NCBI GenBank assembly: GCA_964514385.1
Contig: CAZEQJ010000007.1
Span: forward strand, 1-64,000
Direction of reading: 5' to 3'
DNA length: 64,000 bases
From: CAZEQJ01 sp964514385
GTDB lineage: Bacteria > Bacteroidota > Bacteroidia > Cytophagales > Cyclobacteriaceae
Every line of letters starts with the position of its first letter. The stretch's first letter is position 1. Positions 8,629 to 17,630 of the stretch are shown here, one piece after another. The notes beneath the pieces were generated by a model. That model worked only from the letters and a program-made list of their open reading frames with translations, had not been told where the DNA came from and made no database searches. Made by a program: the position numbers and the translations under genes.

Positions 8629-9288
8629 ATGAACAAAATCAAAGCCTGTATTTTCGACCTTGACGGTGTAATTGTTGATACAGCCAAATATCACTACCTG
8701 GCATGGAAAGACCTCGCCGACAGACTGGGATTTGTTTTCACACATGAACATAACGAACGGCTGAAAGGAGTGAGCCGCATGGCTTCGCTTGATATACTGC
8801 TTGAGATTGGTGGTATCACCCTATCAGAAAAAGAAAAAGAACAGTATGCTGCGAACAAGAATGAATTATATCGCAGCTACATTCTCAAAATGAATGAAGA
8901 TGAGATACTACCCGGGGTAAAGTCTTTTTTGCAGGAGGTCCGGGATCACGGATTAAAGATTGCGCTCGGCTCTGCCAGTAAGAATGCGGTTACCATCCTG
9001 GACAGGCTTCATCTCCATTCATATTTTGATGCGGTGGTAGATGGTACTAAAGTTTCAAAGGCCAAGCCTGAGCCGGAAGTTTTTCTGCTCGGCGCCGGAT
9101 GGCTGGGCATACCACCACATGAATGCATTGTATTTGAAGATGCAGAAGCAGGGATAGAGGCTGCAATTAACGCTGGAATGAAAAGCGTCGGCATTGGTTC
9201 TCCGGCTATTCTGGGAAAGGCTGACTGGGTGATACCCGGACTGGAAGGCATTCATTTAAATGATGTTTTGAAAAAATTAGGTTTATGA
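8629..9288 (+). CDS. pgmB: Beta-phosphoglucomutase
   Basis: A 219-residue HAD-superfamily enzyme, started at ATG 8629 (MNKIKACIFDLDGVIVDTAK); a TTG at 8605 adds eight residues not seen in the family. Motif I DLDGV holds the phosphorylated Asp and the acid/base Asp. It also has 'GSASKNA' (motif II), the conserved Lys in 'VSKAKPEPEVF' and 'FEDAEAGIEAA' (motif IV). It converts beta-glucose-1-phosphate, the product of the downstream GH65 phosphorylase, to glucose-6-phosphate. Its stop overlaps the phosphorylase start by four bases (ATGA), so the two are translationally coupled. Cytoplasmic. Confidence 0.95.
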   Translation: MNKIKACIFDLDGVIVDTAKYHYLAWKDLADRLGFVFTHEHNERLKGVSRMASLDILLEIGGITLSEKEKEQYAANKNELYRSYILKMNEDEILPGVKSFLQEVRDHGLKIALGSASKNAVTILDRLHLHSYFDAVVDGTKVSKAKPEPEVFLLGAGWLGIPPHECIVFEDAEAGIEAAINAGMKSVGIGSPAILGKADWVIPGLEGIHLNDVLKKLGL

Positions 9289-11570
9289 TAAATCGGTATT
9301 ACAAAGTCGATGAGTGGAAGATCATCGAAGAGGGGTTTGACCCGAAAATGCACGAATCTTCAGAAAGTATTTTCAGCCTCGGGAATGGCCGCTTTGGGCA
9401 GCGGGCCAATTTTGAAGAGAAGTATTCAGGTAAAAGCCTCCAGGGCACCTACATCGCAGGCGTGTATTATCCTGATAAAACACGTGTAGGCTGGTGGAAG
9501 AATGGTTACCCCGAGTACTTTGCCAAGGTACTGAATGCACCCAGCTTTACGCCGATCCATATCAGGCTTGACGATGAGGAGCTGGATCTGCACCATGTGA
9601 AGGTCGAAGATTTTCACAGAGAGCTGAATATGAAGCATGGCTATCTGCGCCGAACGTTCATGGCCACTTTTCCATCCGGCCGTAAACTGCAGGTGCAGGC
9701 TACAAGGTTTCTCAGCCTCACCATGGAAGATATGGCCATGATAGAGTATAAGCTGACGCCGGTGAATTTTTCAGGTGAAGTTGAATTTTTCCCTTTCCTC
9801 GATGGCGATGTGCATAACAAAGACTCCAACTATGACGAAAAATTCTGGAACATACTGGGCACACAGTCATCGAAAGATGGCACTTTCCTCCATGCTCAGA
9901 CGAAAAAAACGCATTTTGAAGTCTACATGGCAATGCAATGCATCGTCAAAAAGGATGATGTTGAACTATCGGCATCGGCTGAGCCAGTAAAAAATGAATG
10001 GATGGCCGGACAGAGATATAAAGTCAACCTGAATGAAGGTAGTACGGCTGCTTTATATAAATATGTAGCTGTACGCAATTCCATGATTTCGCCACCTGAA
10101 AAGCTGGCCGAAGATACAGCGCATTCACTTCACATAGCCGTGAAGGCCGGGTACGACAGGCTGTTTGAGGAGCAAAAAAACTATTGGGCAGGTAAATGGG
10201 CAGAAGGGGATATCATCATTGAAGGTGACCCGGAGTCTCAGCAGGCGATACGGTTTAACATTTTTCACCTCAACCAGACCTACACCGGTACTGATGAGCG
10301 ACTGAATATAGGGCCAAAAGGTTTTACCGGGGAGAAATACGGAGGCTCAACATATTGGGATACGGAAGCCTATCTTATTCCTTTTTATCTGAGCACTGCA
10401 CCGCAGCATGTGAGCCGCAACTTACTGATCTACCGCTACAAGCATCTGCAAAAGGCCATAGAAAATGCGGAAAAGCTGGGCTTCACCAATGGCGCAGCGC
10501 TCTACCCCATGGTGACCATGAATGGCGAGGAATGTCACAACGAATGGGAGATCACCTTTGAAGAGATTCATCGTAATGGTGCCATTGCCTTTGCCATATA
10601 CAATTATGTGCGTTATACCGGTGACAGGCAGTACCTGGCGGAATATGGTCTACCAGTACTTATCGGCATATCAAGGTTTTGGCAGCAGCGTGTCAATTGG
10701 TCTGTACCCAGGGAAAAATATGTGATGCTTGGCGTAACGGGACCAAACGAATATGAAAATAACGTGAATAACAACTGGTATACCAATAAAATGGCCCAAT
10801 GGACATTGAAATATACCGTCGAGGCCGTCAATTATGTGAAAAATGCGCATCCTGAAGCATATGAAGAGCTAAAAACCACCACCAGACTGGATGAGGAAAA
10901 GGAGTTGGCAAAGTGGCAGCATGTTATCGATCACCTCTATTTCCCCTACGATGAGGAGCATCAGGTATTTCTGCAGCAAGATGGGTTTATGGACAAGGAG
11001 CAGCTGATGGTCACAGACCTCGACCCTGCCGAGCGCCCCATAAACCAACACTGGAGCTGGGATCGTATCCTGCGATCGGTCTTCATCAAGCAGGCCGATG
11101 TGTTACAGGGCCTTTATTTCCTTGAGGATGATTTTGATACGGAGACCATTCGCAGAAACTACAATTTTTATGAGCCCAGGACAGTGCATGAATCATCACT
11201 CAGCCCTTGCATTCATTCAATATTAGCCAACAGGATTGACCAGACGGAAGATGCGCTGGCATTATACCTGCGAACTTCACGCCTCGACCTTGACGACTAT
11301 AATCGTGAAGTGGCGGAAGGATTGCATATCACATCCATGGGAGGCACCTGGATGTCTATTGTACAGGGCTTCGGCGGCATGCGGGTAAAGGATGACCATC
11401 TTCATTTCCACCCCAACCTGCCTGAACAGTGGCATGCTATCCGGTTTAAGGTGAATTTCAGGGGCAGAAGTCTGAGGATATCCATCACCCATGCCGGATG
11501 TAATATTGAGCTTCTGGAAGGAGAGGCTCTGGATATTTATATAAACGAACAAAAAACCACCATTAAATAA
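9285..11570 (+). CDS. GH65 maltose-phosphorylase-type enzyme
   Basis: A 761-residue cytoplasmic enzyme of the usual GH65 length. The N-terminal beta-sandwich begins 'SSESIFSLGNGRFGQRANFE'. The (alpha/alpha)6 barrel contains 'YWDTEAYLIPFYL' and the catalytic-acid segment HNEWEITFEEIHRNGAIAF (residues about 418-436). The phosphate-site region 'RTVHESSLSPCIHSI' and the C-terminal beta domain follow. Family members split maltose, trehalose or kojibiose with phosphate into glucose and beta-glucose-1-phosphate. Pairing with pgmB and maltodextrin hydrolases favours maltose as substrate; trehalose or other disaccharides cannot be excluded. Confidence 0.93.
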   Translation: MINRYYKVDEWKIIEEGFDPKMHESSESIFSLGNGRFGQRANFEEKYSGKSLQGTYIAGVYYPDKTRVGWWKNGYPEYFAKVLNAPSFTPIHIRLDDEELDLHHVKVEDFHRELNMKHGYLRRTFMATFPSGRKLQVQATRFLSLTMEDMAMIEYKLTPVNFSGEVEFFPFLDGDVHNKDSNYDEKFWNILGTQSSKDGTFLHAQTKKTHFEVYMAMQCIVKKDDVELSASAEPVKNEWMAGQRYKVNLNEGSTAALYKYVAVRNSMISPPEKLAEDTAHSLHIAVKAGYDRLFEEQKNYWAGKWAEGDIIIEGDPESQQAIRFNIFHLNQTYTGTDERLNIGPKGFTGEKYGGSTYWDTEAYLIPFYLSTAPQHVSRNLLIYRYKHLQKAIENAEKLGFTNGAALYPMVTMNGEECHNEWEITFEEIHRNGAIAFAIYNYVRYTGDRQYLAEYGLPVLIGISRFWQQRVNWSVPREKYVMLGVTGPNEYENNVNNNWYTNKMAQWTLKYTVEAVNYVKNAHPEAYEELKTTTRLDEEKELAKWQHVIDHLYFPYDEEHQVFLQQDGFMDKEQLMVTDLDPAERPINQHWSWDRILRSVFIKQADVLQGLYFLEDDFDTETIRRNYNFYEPRTVHESSLSPCIHSILANRIDQTEDALALYLRTSRLDLDDYNREVAEGLHITSMGGTWMSIVQGFGGMRVKDDHLHFHPNLPEQWHAIRFKVNFRGRSLRISITHAGCNIELLEGEALDIYINEQKTTIK

Positions 11571-11576
11571 AACGCT

Positions 11577-12911
11577 ATGAAATACATATTTTTCTCATTT
11601 TTAGTATTTGCACTGATCTGGACAGGGTGCAGCCCTGCGGGCGAGGCTTCAGAAGAGCGGTCCGCTCAACTAAACATCCCGGAGATACTTCCGTCAGCGG
11701 TGATTTATGAGGTAAACCTGAGGCAATATACGCCTGAAGGAACCATAAACGCCTTTACCCGTCATCTTGACCGGTTGAGGAATGATCTCGGGGTAGATAT
11801 TTTATGGATAATGCCAACACAGCCTATCGGAGTTAAAAACCGCAAAGGTGAGCTGGGTAGCTATTATTCCATTCGAGATTATACCGCTATCAATCCGGAG
11901 TTTGGCACAATGGAAGATTTTAAACGCATGGTACAGCAGGCACACGACAAAGGCATGATGGTCATACTGGATTGGGTGGCAAACCATACCGCCTGGGATC
12001 ATGTATGGATGGATAATGAAGATTATTACGTGCGTGACTCCGCCGGAAATATCAATGCACCTTACGATTGGACAGATGTGGCCGAACTCAACTATGAAAA
12101 TATGGATATGCAGGATGACATGATCCGGGAAATGATGTTCTGGGTTGAAGAAGTTGATATCGATGGATTCAGGTGCGATGTTGCCGGTGAAGTGCCGATG
12201 AGCTTCTGGAGCAGGGCTATTGATTCCCTTGAAAGCAGAAAAGAGGTTTTTATGCTTGCTGAGTGGGATGAGCCACGGATGCATCCCGACTTTAAAATGA
12301 CCTATGGCTGGGGCTTTCACCATGTAATGAATGAGGTAGCCAAAGGCCATATGAATGCCGATTCAGTTAGGGCATTTATAGAAAAGGATAATGAGCGCTA
12401 TCCTGAAACGGCATTTCGAATGAATTTTATCACCAATCATGATGAAAACTCATGGAACGGCACAATCGAGGAACGATTGGGGGATGGGCATAAAGCCTTC
12501 GCAGCTTTATACTTTACCATTCAGGGCATGCCGTTGATATACAGCGGTCAGGAAGCAGGGCTGGACAAACGACTTGCCTTTTTCACAAAAGACACTATTT
12601 CATGGGATGACCTGGAGTTGCAGTCATTTTATGCAGCGTTGATTGATTTTAAGAAGGAAAATGAAGCTTTACATAATGGTGAATATGGAGGTGATATTCA
12701 TTTTATGGATACCGGCAATGAGCATGTGATTGCCTTTTACCGGGAATCCGGTGATAACAGGGTATATGCCGTTATCAACCTGTCAGACAGCGAGCAGGCT
12801 ATAAATATTGACGATGAGCTTGGCTTTGAAGATATGTTCATGGGCAATACCATTGAAGGAGGTGAAAAGGTGATGATGCCCTATGCTTTTCATATAGGAA
12901 CAAAATTGTAA
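11577..12911 (+). CDS. GH13 alpha-amylase family lipoprotein
   Basis: A 444-residue protein with a lipoprotein signal: MKYIFFSFLVFALIWTGC, Cys at residue 18. GH13 motifs are all present: VILDWVANHTA, DIDGFRCDVAGE, FMLAEWDEP and FITNHDENSW. The short length and compact C-terminal domain (from about residue 375) fit small membrane-anchored maltodextrin hydrolases of Bacteroidota. It lies 6 bases after the phosphorylase gene and 3 bases before the transporter gene, in the same operon. It probably trims maltodextrins in the periplasm or at the outer membrane before import. Confidence 0.92.
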   Translation: MKYIFFSFLVFALIWTGCSPAGEASEERSAQLNIPEILPSAVIYEVNLRQYTPEGTINAFTRHLDRLRNDLGVDILWIMPTQPIGVKNRKGELGSYYSIRDYTAINPEFGTMEDFKRMVQQAHDKGMMVILDWVANHTAWDHVWMDNEDYYVRDSAGNINAPYDWTDVAELNYENMDMQDDMIREMMFWVEEVDIDGFRCDVAGEVPMSFWSRAIDSLESRKEVFMLAEWDEPRMHPDFKMTYGWGFHHVMNEVAKGHMNADSVRAFIEKDNERYPETAFRMNFITNHDENSWNGTIEERLGDGHKAFAALYFTIQGMPLIYSGQEAGLDKRLAFFTKDTISWDDLELQSFYAALIDFKKENEALHNGEYGGDIHFMDTGNEHVIAFYRESGDNRVYAVINLSDSEQAINIDDELGFEDMFMGNTIEGGEKVMMPYAFHIGTKL

Positions 12912-12914
12912 AAC

Positions 12915-14735
12915 ATGAGTAAAGTATCCCTTTCATCCGAGAAGCCAAGACTTAACTTCTGGCAGATATGGAATATGAGCTTCGGCTTTTTGGGTATTCA
13001 GTTTGGGTTTGCCCTTCAGAATGCCAATACCTCAAGAATATTTGAGACACTCGGTGCCGACACGAAAAACCTGGCTTTTTATTGGCTGGCAGCACCAGTT
13101 ACGGGTCTGTTGGTGCAGCCCATCATTGGCTACCTCAGTGACCGCACCTGGCATCCCTATTGGGGCCGAAGACGGCCTTTCTTTGCCATAGGAGCCATAT
13201 TTGCAACAATAGCACTCATTATCATGCCCAATTCACCTTTACTTTGGATCGCTATCGGCATGCTATGGATTATGGATGCCTCGATAAACATCTCAATGGA
13301 GCCGTTCAGGGCCTTTGTAGGTGACATGCTACCTTCAGACCAGCGAACCAGAGGATTTGCGATGCAAAGCTTTTTTATCGGCACCGGTGCTGTGGTAGCT
13401 TCTGCATTGCCATATTTGCTGGTAAATGTGTTGGGAATACCAGATACTTCACCAGATGGAGGTATTCCACCTAACGTAAAATGGTCCTTTTACATGGGTG
13501 CCATTGCCTTTTTTGGGGCCGTCAGCTGGACTGTTTTTACCACTAAGGAATATCCACCGGAAGAAGGCGAGCTCGACAAGGAAAAAAGAAATACTGAGCC
13601 TCTCAATATAAAATATACCCCTCAGCAGTACCTTAACCGGGGTCTGATACTGCTTGCAGCAGCAGCAATACTGGCTGTATGGTTCACCATACAGCAGCTA
13701 GACCCACAGCTCTATATTGTGAGTGGTATTTTTGCTCTTTTTGGCTTTTCTTATGTTATCGGCTCCTTTTTTATGAAAAGGAATAAATACCGAAACGGTT
13801 TTGTACAGATTATCCGAGATTTTCAGAATATGCCAAAAACCATGGTCCAACTGGCTTTTGTTCAGTTTTTTTCATGGTTTGCGCTCTTTGCTATGTGGAT
13901 ATACACTACAAATGGCATCACCAGTCATATTTATGACATGAAACTTAGTGCTGACCAGCTCAATACATTTTATGCTGACTATGAAAAATTAGATATAGAT
14001 CAGCTCACCTTGTATGATGCCGCGGGAAATGTGATCACAGACCCACAGACAATTAATGAATTTAGAAAGAACCTGAAGAAAGAAAGAGAAGATATCGGAA
14101 GGGAGCTGGAAGAAAAAAAGGAAAGCATTGCTGCTGGCCGACCGGATGTAGTTGCCAGTGTAAAGCTGGTCAATTTTTTTCTTGATGTAAACATCAGACC
14201 TTATATCTCCGAAACGGTAATTACCCGCGTAAATGAAATTCAGAAAGAATATAACACAGGTGCCAACTGGGTAGGTATACTCTTTGCAGTTTATAATGGG
14301 TTTGCCGCTATAGCTGCGATATTTCTGCCGGCTGTAGCCAGAGCCACAAGCCGGAAAATCACTCACTTGATCATGCTGTCGATAGGCGGAGTGGGACTGC
14401 TTTCTTTCTTTTTCGTTACAAACCCCGATTATCTCATGATATCCATGATAGGAGTGGGTGTAGCATGGGCCAGCATTCTGTCGATGCCCTATGCCATGCT
14501 GTCAGGATCAATACCACCTAGGAAGATGGGCTATTACATGGGGATATTCAATTTTTTTATTGTTATTCCACAGATCGTAGCAGCAAGTGTACTGGGTTTT
14601 CTCGTAACCAGCTTTTTTGACAGCCAGTTTATTTACGCCCTGGTGTTGGGAGGCATATCCATGATCATCTCTGGCCTGCTATCTCTTCGGGTAGACGATA
14701 AGGACGATGTCGGTGTAACGGAAGATGTGATATAA
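12915..14735 (+). CDS. MFS sugar transporter (SLC45/GPH-like), with large inserted loop
   Basis: A 606-residue inner-membrane protein. The N-terminal half has 'GFLGIQFGFALQNANTSRIF', 'QPIIGYLSDRTW' and the basic loop 'WGRRRPFF', typical of SLC45-like proton/disaccharide symporters; related genes in Bacteroidota maltose loci import maltose. About 100 extra residues (roughly 338-445) lie between transmembrane helices. They are hydrophilic and partly coiled-coil ('FRKNLKKEREDIGRELEEKK'), which makes the protein longer than the 450-500 residues usual for the family. It is the last gene of the operon and ends 5 bases from the convergent patatin gene. Substrate inferred from context. Confidence 0.85.
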   Translation: MSKVSLSSEKPRLNFWQIWNMSFGFLGIQFGFALQNANTSRIFETLGADTKNLAFYWLAAPVTGLLVQPIIGYLSDRTWHPYWGRRRPFFAIGAIFATIALIIMPNSPLLWIAIGMLWIMDASINISMEPFRAFVGDMLPSDQRTRGFAMQSFFIGTGAVVASALPYLLVNVLGIPDTSPDGGIPPNVKWSFYMGAIAFFGAVSWTVFTTKEYPPEEGELDKEKRNTEPLNIKYTPQQYLNRGLILLAAAAILAVWFTIQQLDPQLYIVSGIFALFGFSYVIGSFFMKRNKYRNGFVQIIRDFQNMPKTMVQLAFVQFFSWFALFAMWIYTTNGITSHIYDMKLSADQLNTFYADYEKLDIDQLTLYDAAGNVITDPQTINEFRKNLKKEREDIGRELEEKKESIAAGRPDVVASVKLVNFFLDVNIRPYISETVITRVNEIQKEYNTGANWVGILFAVYNGFAAIAAIFLPAVARATSRKITHLIMLSIGGVGLLSFFFVTNPDYLMISMIGVGVAWASILSMPYAMLSGSIPPRKMGYYMGIFNFFIVIPQIVAASVLGFLVTSFFDSQFIYALVLGGISMIISGLLSLRVDDKDDVGVTEDVI

Positions 14736-14740
14736 AAGCT

Positions 14741-16957
14741 TTACCGGAGCAGCGTCCCTATTTGGTCAATAATTCGTTGATTGGCAGGGTTTTGTATGCT
14801 GCTTCGGATGCTCTCCTTTTCTTTTTCGGTAAGGCGCCAGCTCAGGGAGGCCCGTTCTTCTTTTTTTCCTGGCACATACTGGATCATCAGATTATATAGG
14901 GGTACATCAAGCCAGTCAGTAGCAAACTCAATATAATCATCGTTGCGGATATCCTGCAGCTCAGCCCAGATTTCTGTGATACCCGTAATAGGACGTACGG
15001 TTCTGTCTACTAGTGAGGGATAGTCCCTGTTTTTTGGTTTTGTTCTTTTTTCGCTATCCCGGATACTGAGCAAGACAACACCGGAGGTATTTTCAGATAT
15101 CCAATCGCGGAATACCCAGGTAAAACGAAGCGCATCCGAAATGCCAAAATTATCGGAAATGCCGGCGTCCATGATTTCGGTGATGGGCTGGGTAGGCAAA
15201 TTAATATTAGGAGCTATATAGGGAAATGTGGCTCCCATACGGAGCGCACTGCTGAAATGCATGGATAAAGCCTGGTTTTCATTGAAAAACCGAACAAAGT
15301 CAATGCCTTTTATTTCGGATTGCTGTGTAGTCAGATTAAAGGGTTCTGCACTGCACATGAAACTGATGGGGTGGGGAGAAATGTATAGTTTTCTTCCATC
15401 GTTGAGCATAACCGGGTTGATAATGATCTGTGGTATTTTGCCTTCAGCCTCCGGTAGGCGGTACGCTCCCAGCGGTTTGTAAAGCACACTGTCGGTATTG
15501 AGGTGAAGTTGTTTTTCGAAAACATATCCCCGGTCTTTACGGATAGCCTTATCCTTTTGAAATAGCCAGCCCCAGGGTGTGATGTCGTGGATGAGTAATG
15601 TAAAAATAATGGGATTCAGCAGATCGCGGGAAAGCTTGTCCGGATACACGGAGCTATTCAGGTCGTTCAATTGACCCTCCGAGTAACGCAGAAACAGCTC
15701 TCTGAAATAGGCAGCGCCCAGAATGCCTCCGGAAGAGCCTGTAATGATCTTAACATGCGGCATTAAATCGGGATGTGTTTCTTCCAGTTCCTGAAGCGTT
15801 GTAAATGTCCAGAGTGCCGCCCGCATGCCTCCCCCGCTTGCTGCCACGAGAAAAAGCTTTGGTGGTTGGTCTAATTGCGCCCGCCAGTTGTCCAGCATTT
15901 GCAGCTGATAATTGTAATCATTTTCGTAGGCATCTGGTGTATTGGCAGCTTCGATACTTCCCAGATCATACGAATTTGTGATATTGTAATCCAGACCTAG
16001 TGCCATAATCTGAGGGTGCAAAATACCACGACCTACCATTAGGTTTGCTATAAAAAGAAGGCCGAAAGCGCCGATTAGGGCCCATTTCCTAAACCAGTAG
16101 GTAAAAGCACCAATAAGTAAGGTTAAGATACATAGCAAAAGAATACCAGATGAGGCAGCTGGTATCTGGAGTGCCGGCTGATTTTTGACTAGTCCCATCA
16201 GCAGAAAGGACCCAATAAGAAATACAGCCACAAGAGCCGCATTAAGGTGATTCTGATCGATCACTTTTATAAGTGTTTCACGATTAAATATCGGGAGATT
16301 GAGGTTTAACGACTGTAGTTTTAGCCGGGAACTGATATAATACCGGGTCTGTGGTTTTTCGATTCGCGCCTGTTTGATCCGTGACAGCGCCGCAGCCTTG
16401 GATAATGGTAACGATATTTTTAATCCGCGATCCATCTGCGCAGACAACACGGTGAAAATATTAACATTGGTATAATAGAAATATAAGCCTATGGCCACCT
16501 GAATGAGCACAAAGCCCAGGAGAAGACTGCTGCCATAGACAAAAAAATCAGCCCATGTATGGTGGACGGCTAACCTCGTCAGGTAAAGAATCAGCACGGT
16601 GAGGGGTATCAGACAATTATTGATCACAAATACCAGCAATGGTTTCCTCATTCTGGCAAGAAATGTGAACGTGTAGGCATCCAGAATATACAGGGTAATA
16701 TTGTATGACATGGAGAGTGTACCCAGAGCCAATCCTATTATAAGAAAGCTGACAAAACTGGTGCGGCCCAGGTATTCCGGTTCGAGAAACAGCCAGTGGA
16801 TACCAATACCGGCTCCGAGATTTCCTGTAAATGCAGCGATAACCAACCCCCACAATAACAGAATCAGCAAATGTTTGCGGATATTGATCAGCAGGAGCTG
16901 TACCGGGAAGAAGGAAACTATATTTTTTATCAGTTTCAAATTAAAGGTCTTGTTCAA
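14741..16957 (-). CDS. Patatin-like phospholipase with N-terminal membrane domain
   Basis: A 738-residue protein. Residues 1 to about 330 hold roughly eight hydrophobic segments. The C-terminal half is a patatin domain: oxyanion loop 'AASGGGMRAA', nucleophile motif GSSGG (GxSxG) and 'DAGISDNFGISDALRF' with the Asp of the Ser-Asp dyad (DxG). Patatins are acyl hydrolases of lipids. The fusion to a multi-pass membrane region suggests action on membrane lipids from the cytoplasmic side, but the substrate is unknown. It overlaps the upstream one-TM gene by 17 bases, so the two are co-translated. Confidence 0.85.
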   Translation of the reverse strand: MNKTFNLKLIKNIVSFFPVQLLLINIRKHLLILLLWGLVIAAFTGNLGAGIGIHWLFLEPEYLGRTSFVSFLIIGLALGTLSMSYNITLYILDAYTFTFLARMRKPLLVFVINNCLIPLTVLILYLTRLAVHHTWADFFVYGSSLLLGFVLIQVAIGLYFYYTNVNIFTVLSAQMDRGLKISLPLSKAAALSRIKQARIEKPQTRYYISSRLKLQSLNLNLPIFNRETLIKVIDQNHLNAALVAVFLIGSFLLMGLVKNQPALQIPAASSGILLLCILTLLIGAFTYWFRKWALIGAFGLLFIANLMVGRGILHPQIMALGLDYNITNSYDLGSIEAANTPDAYENDYNYQLQMLDNWRAQLDQPPKLFLVAASGGGMRAALWTFTTLQELEETHPDLMPHVKIITGSSGGILGAAYFRELFLRYSEGQLNDLNSSVYPDKLSRDLLNPIIFTLLIHDITPWGWLFQKDKAIRKDRGYVFEKQLHLNTDSVLYKPLGAYRLPEAEGKIPQIIINPVMLNDGRKLYISPHPISFMCSAEPFNLTTQQSEIKGIDFVRFFNENQALSMHFSSALRMGATFPYIAPNINLPTQPITEIMDAGISDNFGISDALRFTWVFRDWISENTSGVVLLSIRDSEKRTKPKNRDYPSLVDRTVRPITGITEIWAELQDIRNDDYIEFATDWLDVPLYNLMIQYVPGKKEERASLSWRLTEKEKESIRSSIQNPANQRIIDQIGTLLR

Positions 16958-17630
16958 TCAGCTGTTGTAATTTTTCTATTTCATTGATCACCAGCTCATA
17001 CCGGCTGATTTTGTAAAGTCTGTTTACCTGTATTTTCCATAGGTAATTGAATAATTCCTTTCGCTCATTTTCGGCAAGGGTCATCTCTTCGATGCCATAA
17101 AGTAGTCCCTGCTGATTAAATTTCAGAAAAGGATGGATATGATGGGTAAACGGGTGATAATAATTCGAAAATGAGTTCATTTCAGGAATATCATCCTCCA
17201 GCTTTCCGATTATTTCATACCAGTATTCATACAAGGTGATAACGCTATGTCGCAGCGAATCACTCTTAATGGTTTTAAGGCCATTGGCATTCAGCGACTG
17301 GTATCCGGATTGGTTGGTAATCGGTGTATAGTCTCTGAACAATAATATATAATATAGTCCCAGGCTGTCCTGATTGACATTATACCCGCGGATAACATTT
17401 CTGAAATAATGGATGGCCCTGATGCTCAGCCTGTGTCCCTCGATATTCTGCTGAAAATCGCGCTTATCCAGCGTGATACCATTTTTAATTTCTGTCAGTA
17501 TCTTCTTTTCCGAAAGACTGCTGCTTCGGCTGTCATACCAGCTGTAAAGTGCAAAGGCCAAAAATACCGCCACAAATACCGAAATAAACTCAATCGTATA
17601 CCTTTTCCAGTTCATATGGATGTTAGTCAT
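16941..17630 (-). CDS. One-TM protein of DUF6090-like type, function unknown
   Basis: A 229-residue protein with a single N-terminal membrane anchor ('YTIEFISVFVAVFLAFALYS') and a long helical extracytoplasmic or cytoplasmic part. It resembles the DUF6090-type proteins common in Bacteroidota ('RYTIEFISVFVAVFLAF' followed by a helical domain), but I assign this only from the pattern. ATG 17630 overlaps the stop of the upstream serine hydrolase gene (ATGACTAA); an alternative ATG lies at 17615. Overlaps at both ends place it in one operon with the hydrolase and the patatin gene. Confidence 0.65.
   Translation of the reverse strand: MTNIHMNWKRYTIEFISVFVAVFLAFALYSWYDSRSSSLSEKKILTEIKNGITLDKRDFQQNIEGHRLSIRAIHYFRNVIRGYNVNQDSLGLYYILLFRDYTPITNQSGYQSLNANGLKTIKSDSLRHSVITLYEYWYEIIGKLEDDIPEMNSFSNYYHPFTHHIHPFLKFNQQGLLYGIEEMTLAENERKELFNYLWKIQVNRLYKISRYELVINEIEKLQQLIEQDL

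Noticed and set aside
11802..12350. 182-codon - strand frame antisense to the GH13 lipoprotein gene
   Set aside because: Shadow frame; the + strand gene carries all four GH13 motifs.
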